Origin: Saccopteryx bilineata
Taxonomy: Eukaryota > Chordata > Mammalia > Chiroptera > Emballonuridae
NCBI RefSeq assembly: GCF_036850765.1
Contig: NC_089492.1
Location: 201,592,276 to 201,656,275, forward strand
Length of the DNA: 64,000 nucleotides
Direction: 5' to 3'
Both the position numbers and the translations under genes were made by a program. The notes under the pieces are model-generated. The model was not told the origin of the DNA. It was given only the letters and a program-made list of their open reading frames with translations, and ran no database searches. The first letter of the stretch is position 1, and every line of letters begins with the position of its first letter. Shown in pieces: positions 55,188-64,000 of this stretch.

Positions 55188-55815
55188 TGTTATAAAGGAC
55201 CGCATCCCAGATTCTGAAAGGCACTGTACCTCACTTCATTGAGTCCAGAGAAACCCAGTCCAGATAAATTTTGAAGACTTTTATTAAAGGAGGAGATTTA
55301 TTAATATGTCGGCCACATATGGCTGACACAAGGCATCAGGCCCAAATCGTGCAGTCCCAAAAATAGTTCAAGGGCTGCTTATATACCCTTGATCACACAT
55401 GGGCGGGGGAGAGCATGACATCATGGTATAGGTTGGCAACATTTGTTTAGGGGATACACAAAAACATTAAGACTTACAAGATAACACAATCAAAGACATT
55501 TACAAATCATTCAGGGTTCATCTTCCCTCACTAGGCTAGAGGTATTTTACTCTCAAAATTCCAGGAAGGGGGAGGAACTACAGTCAATGCAAGGTGGTAT
55601 GTAAATTCTGCCTCCTATTGAAAGAGAAGAAGTTTCTAGGTTAACCTTTATTTTAGATTTAAAACTGAATGACCCATTGTTCTTGAAAGCCAGAAACTTT
55701 TAAATTCTTTTTCCTCCCCTCCCTAAAGGAGGGACAGGACAGGAATACCTGATAGGAAAGCCTGGCCTTTCCTCCCAGAGTATCAATATCAATTTTCATC
55801 TTTTTGGTACCAACA
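55188..55815 (-). repeat. 5' LTR of provirus 2 (LTR-B)
   Basis: 628 bp; highly similar by eye to 45174-45796, as expected for two LTRs of one insertion. The first bases have decayed to TGTTGGTACC. Confidence 0.9.
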
Positions 55816-55819
55816 CAAA

Positions 55820-56495
55820 CATATAATGTAAAGAGAAAAAGTGCAAACAACCAGGGAGTGACAAGCTGTCATTTGTTTCAGCTTTGTGTTATGCCCAAAA
55901 TTCCCCCAAGATATTATGAGAGCACTGGTGTTTCCCAAATGGTGAAACCAATAGGAAGCCAAGATACAATGAACCAATAGAAATATAGATTTTAAAGTTT
56001 ATTTTATCACCCATTTAGGAAGCTATGGAAGTATTAAATGCATGAAATAATAAATTACCTTTCAGTATATCAATTTTTTATACTTAAAACGGTCATTAGG
56101 GCAGAGAAATGGCTGTTAAATTATTTGAATCCCACCACTGCATAGACAGAGCTGTGGTCACTTTAGTCTGAATAACTTAGTATCACTGAGCACCCACCAT
56201 GGGTGTAAAAAAAAAAATCACAACAAATACTCATAAGCTATGCTATGATTTGAGCAATATAATGTTTTGGAGGAAACTCAGAAATAAATTGTAGGCAACC
56301 AGAACTATAATTTGCTGTGGCAAGTTGTTAGGTAAAGACTGTTAAGTGTCGGGATCAGCTTCCAGAAGGGAGCGTTATCATGGTGTTTGTTCCAATGTCA
56401 CTTCTTCAGACAGTAATTAGATAGTAGGACACTGTCACCAGTAGGTAATCCCTACCCACACAGTTGAGCTGTTCTCTACTCCCCTGTCTGCTTAG
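55820..56495. other. Unassigned DNA
   Basis: Nothing recognised; an A run lies at 56208-56217. Confidence 0.4.
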
Positions 56496-56828
56496 TGTTA
56501 GGTTCTGGTTGATCTGGGGCCCCTTATCAAAACCTCAATTAGCCAGGAGAAAGTTTAAGTGATTTGGCTCCAAGAAAGTTTCTTTGCTCTCCTCCCATCA
56601 CTTATCTAAGCACATCGTTGCTTCTTGATCAACCATCACCCTGCCCCAGAGTTCCCTCTCAAGGCTAAGCTCCTGGCGCTAACATTGCTCACTAGCCTTA
56701 TAAAGAAAGGCTTGAATGCCCAGACACTCAGTGCTGATGCCACTCAGCCCATCTGTTTTGCAGATGCACAAATAAATTTCTTATAAAACTCATTAGACAT
56801 TGTGCGTCCCTTCTACGGCAACCTAACA
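56496..56828 (+). repeat. LTR-F, probable solo LTR
   Basis: 333 bp with a 9-bp terminal inverted repeat (TGTTAGGTT...AACCTAACA), a CTTATAAAGAAAGG TATA candidate near 56696 and AATAAATTTC near 56771. No target duplication seen. Related to 19079-19457. Confidence 0.65.
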
Positions 56829-56972
56829 GTACCTCCAGAAGTGTATATTATAGTTATTAGCTGACAGAAGTACACTTGACTCTTAAAGAACAAGGGTTTG
56901 AACTATGCAGGTCCACTTGTATGTGAATTGTTTTTCAATATAGTTTTCCCTTCATACCCATGGGTTTCACAT

Positions 56973-57672
56973 TGTTGGGCAGATAAAATATATTATGCTC
57001 ACTTTGTTAAAGATTGCGCTGCCCACATGGAAGCCCGTTGCTCAGGTGATATTAATGTGTGTTGGGGGTGGGCTGTGGGCGGGCAGGATCCTTGTAGCCT
57101 GGGGCTTGGTTTTAGGACTAAGCCTTTCCCACCCTTTTTGATATGGGGTGGTACAATCCCATCATGCCTCAGATAAGTGACTTTGTATTAGAGACTTCCC
57201 TATTTGTATATTGGATTAAAGGTTATGATTTCTGCACTATAGAGTGGAGTAGACCGGGGAGCTTGCTCTCTCTCGGTTCCTGAGATTAGTATTAGAGGAG
57301 AGAAAAGAGAGAGAGGCCATGTGGAGGAGACCAGGAGAAGCAGCCAAGATGGTGGAGTGCTGAGTGAGAAGCCAGTTTGTGCAGAGTTCGTGCAGGGAGA
57401 AGGAAGGAGATGGGGAACAAAGGTGAATAAGTCTAGTGAGCTAGAAACCTTTGAATCTAGGAAACTCAGACAAGTCAGTAGCTTTGTGAACACTGAATGA
57501 GTGGGTTTTGGAGCCCAGTGTGTGTTTTTACTTGCCTGCCGGGTGCAAGCTAGGATTAAAGATGATGGCCCACCAGTTCTTGGCTCCATTGTTTCATTAC
57601 CATCTGTCCGAATCTAATGCGAACCTGCATGGGCCAGGTGGCTGTGATGGTGGCCTGTATACTGGCTTCACA
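56973..57672 (+). repeat. Solo LTR-A1
   Basis: 700 bp, exact duplication CACAT (56968-56972, 57673-57677). Confidence 0.93.
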
Positions 57673-57677
57673 CACAT

Positions 57678-58304
57678 CCTTGAACTCAAAAAACCTCAGT
57701 TCAAAAACAATAATTTTGCATTCACAACTAGTTTTGCTTACTGAAAATTATCTTATCTACTAAGAAGTTCATTTATACTAATCTGTGTATGTTTTCTACA
57801 GGTGTGGGAGTCCTAGTGAATCTCCATGACCATTTGCAAAGTTGTGCTTTAGTGAAGCCGAGAACCAGGGCCTGCCTCCCTTCCCCTGCTGCAGAGAGAG
57901 CTTGGCTGGGTCCCTCTGGTGGGCTCTGCATGTGTGCACATGCAATGAAGGGGGAAGGCTGACAAGTCAGGGCTCAGAGCATGAGCATGTGTCTCAATTA
58001 CACTCCTGCACAACTTCAAGAGACCCCATTCATCCAACCATGGTCTGCAATCTCGACTCACATTTTTATTTTAAAATGCTATTGATAACCTTTTTGCTAT
58101 TTCAGCCTCAATCTCTTAAGAAATGCGCAAAACAGAAAATCACTCATCTTCAAAGCTCTGGAGCCTTAAATGGTAGAGATAAGCAATAATCTCTGTTTCA
58201 TTCTTTCTCTATATCATCTGAATTAATTTGTATACTCAGTTTTATTTGGATATAATGACTGAAAATTTCAAGCATAACCATCTACAAGTTTCTTTTTTCT
58301 TTTC

Positions 58305-58307
<3 letters not shown>
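57678..58307. other. Unassigned DNA
   Basis: Frames at 57842-58189 (plus) and 57849-58061 (minus) overlap and have no recognised domain. Confidence 0.4.
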
Positions 58308-58336
<29 letters not shown>

Positions 58337-58629
58337 GTGAGAGGAGGAGAGAGATAGAGACAGACTTCCACATGCACCCTGACGGGGATCCACCTGAGGC
58401 TGATGCTCTAGTACATGAATTCAATGCTTGGATCAACCAAGCTATTCTCAGCACCTAGGGCCCACACTCAAACCAACTGAGCCACTGGCTACAGGAGGGA
58501 AAGAGAGAGAGAAGGGGGAGAGGGAGGGGAGCAGATGGTCACTTCTCCTGTGTGCCCTGACTGAGGATCGAACCCAGGACGTCCATATGCTGGGCTGATG
58601 CTTTATCCACTAAGCCAACTGGCCAGGGC
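58308..58629 (-). repeat. RHIN-like SINE
   Basis: T run at 58311-58334, head GGCCCTGGCCAGTTGGCTTA on the minus strand. Confidence 0.85.
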
Positions 58630-59049
58630 CCATTTGCAACTATTTAATGGCATAATGTTCTGGATTTTTCAGAGAAGAGGGAAAAAGACATCTTTGGCTA
58701 CTACTACAACATGCATATTTTGTGCCTACACCAGTTGTTTCTTCTGTCTCTTTTCCTGTCTTTGGGCAATATCAGTGTCAGCTCTCTTTGGTAAATTTAA
58801 AATTACCTTTTAATTTACACCAGAAAATAAAGCTAAACCTAAAACAATCTCCATCTTCAAATCTACTTATCTAAATAAACATGCCAAAAGGTCTAAATTA
58901 TGTGCACTAAAAAAGATTAGCTCAGAATACTTACTTTCTCTTTGTTTTCTAAATTCCTACTTTAATACTTTTGGTAATTTTAATTTATCAAAACCCTCAA
59001 CTTGGGCTGAACATGGGCAATATAAATAACCAAATGAAAATTCAAGTTA

Positions 59050-59288
59050 AGCCTGACCTGTGGTGGCGCAGTGGGTAAAAGCGTCAATCTGGAATGCTGA
59101 GGTCACTGGTTTGAAACCCCAGGCTTGCCTGGTTAAGGCACATATGGGAGTTGATGCTTCCTGCTCCTGCCTCTGTTCTTTCTATCTCTTTCCTCTCTCT
59201 GTGTCTCCTCTCTCTAAAAAAATGAATAAATAAAATGTAAAAAATAAATAAATTGTAAAAAATAAAAGAATTATAAAAAAAAAAGAAA
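59050..59288 (+). repeat. tRNA-derived SINE, 'GGCGCAGTGGATA' type
   Basis: Head AGCCTGACCTGTGGTGGCGC; exact 14-bp duplication GAAAATTCAAGTTA at 59036-59049 and 59289-59302. Confidence 0.93.
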
Positions 59289-59315
59289 GAAAATTCAAGT
59301 TAAAATTTTCAATTA

Positions 59316-59621
59316 GGTCCTGGCTGGTTGACTCAGTGGTAAAATGTCAGCCCAGCATGTGATGTCCCAGGTTCGATTCCCAGTCAGGGCACATAGAAGT
59401 GACTATCTGCTTCTCTTCTTCCCCTCCCTCTCCCCCTTCTCTTTCTCTTCTTCTCTTGCAGCTAGTGGGTTGATGGGTTCAAGCATCAGCCCCAGGAACT
59501 GAGGATAGCTCACTTGATTGGAGCATCAGTCCTAGACTAGGATTGCCAGGTGGATCCCGGTTGGGGCACATGTAGAAATCTGTCTCTCTATCTCCCCTCC
59601 TCTCATTTAAAGTAAATAAAC
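59316..59621 (+). repeat. RHIN-like SINE, older copy
   Basis: Head GTCCTGGCTGGTTGACTCAG, B box GGTTCGATTCC, body shortened; followed directly by the next SINE. Confidence 0.85.
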
Positions 59622-59998
59622 AGGCCATGGCTGGTTGGCTCAGTGGTAGAGCATCAGCTCGGCATGTGGAAGTCTGGGTTTGATTCCCCGTCAAGGCACA
59701 CAGGAGAAGCAACCATCTGCTTCTCCCCTCCACTCCCCCCCTTCTCTATCTCTCTCTTTCCCTCCCGCAGCCAAGGCTCCATTGGAGCAAAAGTTGGCCC
59801 AGGCGCTGAGGTTGATGCCATGGCCTCACCTCAGGCACTGGAATGGCTCCAGTTGCAATGGAGCAACGGCCTAGATGGGCAGAGCATCGCCCCCTGGTGG
59901 GCATGCCGGGTGGATCCCAGTCAGGCACATGTGGGAGTCTGTCTGTCTTCTTCCCTGCTTCTCACTTTGGAAAATAATAATAATAATAATAATAAATA
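59622..59998 (+). repeat. RHIN-type SINE
   Basis: Head GGCCATGGCTGGTTGGCTCA, body with CGCCCCCTGGTGGGCATGCC and an AAT microsatellite tail. It sits at the tail of the preceding SINE. Confidence 0.9.
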
Positions 59999-62900
59999 AA
60001 ATTCTCCTTTAGAAACTTGCATTATATGGATCAATCATTCATCCACACTGGCCAAGTAAGTTGGGTAAATATGGTTCTGCTCAACCTTTCTAGAGACAGA
60101 AACAGTATATCAGGATCCTCACCTGAGTTTCACATGTTTGTGTTTCTCTCTCTCTAAAGCTATTTACTGACTCATGTGTGAATTAAATTGTATGTATCAG
60201 GACCGAAATGATAAGTTGCAAAAGGAAAGCATAGGAAATCTAGCCTATAGAAGCCATTCTGTTTCTCTGGGTATAAGTGGAGTTGAAGGAGGAAAGGACA
60301 GGAGAAGTTACATTTTTTTAAAGGTTGGGTTGGGTTTTGTTTTTTTTGTAATTATTTAACTTTTGAGAAAGAATCAACTGAACTCATAGTGAAAGGCAAT
60401 AATATTCTTTCAAAATGTATATTTTAAATATCTCCTTGATTATCTAATTTATATATATATATAAATGGAGTTCATTGGGGAGTTCATATGGTTATCTGGA
60501 TTTGCATAGGGAATATGGTGATGGCGTGGAGTGTCAGGAGAGAGGAGAGGAAAGGCTGTCCAGGTGATGCCAAAACTGCAGGAGAGGTGAGGGAGAGCAG
60601 GCCTGTGCCAGTAGCTGAGTGGCTAGATCTGCCTGTGACCACTTTCATTAGTGGTGTTCTAATGCTAACATAGCTTTTTAGCATGCCAGTGCCCAAGGGC
60701 TCTGGTTGTTCTAAATGAAGCAAGATTCACCTCCATGAAAACAAATGAATAATTTTACAGATTTCTTGACTATTTTTTCAGGGCAGGGAGTCAGTGCCTG
60801 GAGTGGGTCCTGGCCAACTGGCTGCAGAAGGGACTAACCTGTGCAGCACAGGGCCAGTGTCTTCAGTGCTGGGAGAGCCCTCTAGATGGTGCAGGTGAGT
60901 CTGCAGTGAGGGAAAGCCCCTCTGCCTTTTCCCAAGTCACAGGCAGGACGAGAACAGTCAGGGCAGGGTTCCCGGAAAGTCCTTTGGAACAGAAGGACAG
61001 AGGAGCTGACAACAGAGAGGTGCCTCACCCTTGGCGGCTCTGCTGGCCTCCATCACCTGCTTCTGAGACCACCTGTGAAACCTGGGACCCAACACAGGAT
61101 TGTGACTGGCTTTCTTCACAGACCATCTTCTGCTTGGATTACACGCTGACCCTCCAACAGGGTCCAGGTAAGCCTTGGTCCTTCTCCTTGGTTTTCTGAA
61201 CTTGTAAGCGGTGAATGAGACTGAGGTGTCATGGGCTGCAAAACCACCAGAGTAGTGCATTTTTGAAATGCGTGTCATAGTTGGGCTGTGTTTGAACAAG
61301 CTTTCCCAATTACTGTACGTCTGTGCTGCTGATTCTGAGACCTGAGTTGTTCCTTTGTTTTCAGGAAAACATCAGAAACCTTATTTTGAGACTTGGTTAG
61401 TGAGCCGAACTCTGTATGTGCTTAGCAGGCTGCAAGCTGTGGCCACTAGGACAATAGGTGTCCCCAGAGAGCGTGAGAGTGTGTCCTCAGGGACCCCAAG
61501 CCTGGTCCTGAGGAAGGTGACCTGCAGCCCGGTAGGCCACACTGTATACCAGCTTCCCACCCCCAAGGTCCCGCAGTGCCCTGAGAGACGTCTCAAGTGC
61601 AGTTTTAGCCTCTGTATTGGGGTGATGAGGGGGTGGATGTGTGTTTCTGATGCTTGAGGCTTTCATTCCCTGCCAGGAGCTCCTCTCAATGTAGGGACAG
61701 ACTGTGGAGGGTCTGGGACCTACGCAATGGTGAGCTCTGATTTTCCAGCACTCTGCACAGTAATGTTGGGGCCAGGGGCAAGGGCAGCTGGACCGAGAGG
61801 ACGGCAGGAGAGGCTTTGAGAGGGACAGGTAGAGCAACAAGAGCCTTGCCAGTCAGGGAGATCAGTCAACGTTGGTGGGGACTTGAGGTGACGAGAATGC
61901 AGAAGGGAGAGCAGAGGGAACCCTCAAGGCCAGGCCCCCTCTACTCTGCAGCTAGCCACTGCCTGTGGTTCTGAAGTTGTGCTTCTGAGACACTTCTAGC
62001 CAATAAGGAAACTGCAGCTAATTTCAAACATTAAAGAGGTGAAAAGCCAGTGTGGATCAAGGAGAAAAAGAATCGATTCAGATAACTAGGATAGTGAATA
62101 ATTTCTTACCTGACTTGGTGCTCAAAGATTTCTAAGCCATACCCGCTCACCATCTCTACAGGTACATTTGAAAGAGCCCACCAAACAGAGACCTGCTCAC
62201 CCAAGTTAGGGAATGCACACAGGTTCTGATGATGGCCCATGCATGCTCTTTGCCACCGGAGGAGACGATCAGTGCCCCAGTGACAGCCCCTTGGGGCTGC
62301 TGCCCTGATGTTACCCAACCCTTGAGTGAGCCAGGCTGTGTGCTGTGTTAACTTGTGACAGCATTCTTGCAGGGTAATACTGACAACACAGTCTTTGGGA
62401 GAAAAATCTAGATTTTCCTGAAATGTTTAATTTTCTCACCACTGGGTTTCTAAGATGGTTTTCATTTTGTTGACAACACATTTTGCGGCTCCAAAGTATC
62501 AGGGGCTTAATCTTCTTTCTCAAGTGTCACTATGTCCCTGACCTCAGCACAGTGCCCACCACAGGCAGCAGCCCTGTGCTTGCTCAGGAAAGTGAAGCCA
62601 GACCTGGTACCCCCCACCCACTTCACGGGGCACAGAACTGAGTCCACTCTCTCTTAACCAGGGGTGCAAAGTTCCATGCATCCAGAAGGACCACAGATAG
62701 AAGCTAGGTCACCTGAGCCTCCTTCCTGCGTTCAAGTGAGTGAGTTTTGTGGTTTCCAAAAATATGGAATCCACTCTCAAGGAAATGCCCAGACACCCAG
62801 CTTCAAAGACTCAAGAAGAACTGAAATTCAAACAGTAGCTGTAAACAGGATGGTGCTTTGGAAGCCAGCCTGATGATTAAACGGCTCAGCCCCTCAGGTG

Positions 62901-63309
62901 GGATCCCTCTGGGGTTCTCTCAAGGTCTCGTCTTCTTAGCAGCTTTCTCTCTAGCCCTGGTTCCCTCAGTGATCCCAGAGACACCTGCTTTCTCTTTCCT
63001 TTGATGCTGTTTTGGCACTGTCTAGGTAATCCCCCTAAATAGTATCATTAATTAATGTACATTAAGCTCACTTAGCACATTAGATCAATTAGGAAACAAA
63101 GACCTCTGAGGGTGCCACCCAGCACAGCCTACCATGCTGTCCTTGGGTTTACATAGCATGGGTAGGACTTTTTATCCAATCCCCAATTGTTATTTTCGTT
63201 AAAAGGAAAGCAAGGGAAGATGAGCTGATGTCCAGTCCCTTCACCTCTACCCTCTGTTTCTACTGCACATCACACATTTTTCATGCATGTCTTCCCTCTT
63301 TTCCAAATA
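59999..63309. other. Unassigned DNA, about 3.3 kb
   Basis: No SINE, LTR or gene recognised. Short frames (for example 60906-61199 plus, 61487-61840 minus) carry no known domain. A TA microsatellite lies at 60449-60462. Exons of a host gene cannot be excluded by eye. Confidence 0.4.
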
Positions 63310-63360
63310 AAGACAATGAAACTCAGCAAGGTTAAGTGACTTGTCCAAAGCCATATAGCT
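63310..63360 (+). repeat. MIR core fragment
   Basis: AAGGTTAAGTGACTTGTCC and AAGCCATATAGCTAATAA match the MIR core. Confidence 0.7.
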
Positions 63361-63849
63361 AATAACGATTATGATACCAATAATAGCTGACAGGCATTAC
63401 ACACCTAGACTGCCCAGACATCATGCCATGTAACTTGCAATTAGGAGGACTGAAACAACCTTTGTCTCTCGCCTCAGACTGATACGACAACCAGAGGAGG
63501 TGCTAGGACAACCACCGGGTAAGAGGAGGGCTGAATGAGTAAATGCTCCCCTCTTTCCCAGGGCTGTGTCTCCCCAGACACCATGTTATGTAGTGGCCTC
63601 CCGTCCTCATCAGAGGCAAGGACTAAAGAGGAAACAATCTCCACTTCATCCTCAGTAAAGGTGGGGTAAGAGAAGAAATATTGGGATAGAAAACATGAAA
63701 TTGCTTTTTGTATCCAGCATAAACATAGTTGAATACAGGTCATTTCAAGTAGTCTACTAGCTAAGAGAAAGTTTCAAATGGCGTTTGGGGTTCAGGCATC
63801 ACAACTCACTCCTTGGCCTCTGTCGGTACAAACAACTATGATGAAACTG

Positions 63850-63881
63850 TACTTTCTTTTCTTTTCTTTTCTTTTCTTTTG
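63850..63881. repeat. TTTTC microsatellite
   Basis: About six pentamer units of TTTTC. Confidence 0.9.
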
Positions 63882-64000
63882 TTTTATCACTATCTGTTCT
63901 AAGGTAGTCACAAAACATTTCCCAAGGATTATGAATTTGATAGATCAAAGCTAAGGAAAAGCTCCACCCTGGGTCTGGGCAGGAAAGTGGCCCATTCATT

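Larger units (their letters stand above)
45174..55815 (-). mobile_element. Second class I provirus (LTR-B family), minus strand
   Basis: 3' LTR 45174-45796, 5' LTR 55188-55815, primer site next to the 5' LTR and a polypurine tract next to the 3' LTR. Outer flanks CAGA (45170-45173) and CAAA (55816-55819) are a 4-bp duplication with one change. Only an integrase remnant (48575-49140) is recognisable; env is nearly all deleted. Nested in it are LTR-H (46085), LTR-A (47738, 52697), LTR-G (51046) and four SINEs. Confidence 0.88.

Noticed and set aside
60906..61840. Possible host exons in the frames at 60906-61199 and 61487-61840
   Set aside because: Frames are on opposite strands, lack recognisable domains, and I cannot see a consistent splice pattern.
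1..64000. CRISPR array, bacterial operons or phage genes
   Set aside because: Composition, SINEs, LTRs and L1 fragments show a mammalian genome; the direct repeats are target duplications or microsatellites.

Overview
This window is repeat-dominated mammalian nuclear DNA, most likely from a horseshoe-bat-like bat (Rhinolophoidea). That call rests on at least 24 copies of three tRNA-headed SINE types. One, with the head GGCCCTGGCCGGTTGGCTCA, matches my recollection of the bat RHIN/VES SINE group. The genus assignment is inference. I find no intact host gene, no tRNA or rRNA gene and no CRISPR array. The longest open frames are fragments of transposable elements or chance frames in SINEs.

Layout. 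1-4.2 kb: mostly single-copy DNA with MIR, L2-like and SINE copies. 4.28-6.70 kb: a complete two-LTR non-autonomous element whose interior carries no recognisable gag, pol or env, but a decayed frame for an N-terminal membrane anchor plus acidic helical region. 6.86-14.8 kb: a class II-type solo LTR, two nearly identical inverted solo LTRs, and a nest in which a solo LTR holds a mariner that in turn holds a hAT element, plus two further solo LTRs. 15-25 kb: more solo LTRs, SINE pile-ups and L1 fragments. 25.4-37.1 kb: a degraded minus-strand class I provirus (env, integrase and gag remnants, tRNA-Pro-like primer site) with a rearranged 5' LTR, riddled with insertions. 38-45 kb: single-copy DNA interrupted by solo LTRs, a hAT and SINEs. 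45.2-55.8 kb: a second minus-strand provirus of the same family, mostly deleted, holding two class II-type solo LTRs, two class I/III-type solo LTRs and four SINEs. 56-64 kb: two solo LTRs, SINEs, then about 4 kb of mostly unassigned DNA.

One LTR family, called LTR-A here, supplies 17 full LTR units (one pair in the two-LTR element, 15 other insertions). Thirteen of the 16 insertions have an exact or one-mismatch 5-bp target duplication. Families LTR-B (4 bp), LTR-D (5 bp) and LTR-E/G/H (6 bp) are told apart by termini and duplication length. Family letters are local labels. Similarities were judged by eye, not by computed alignment.
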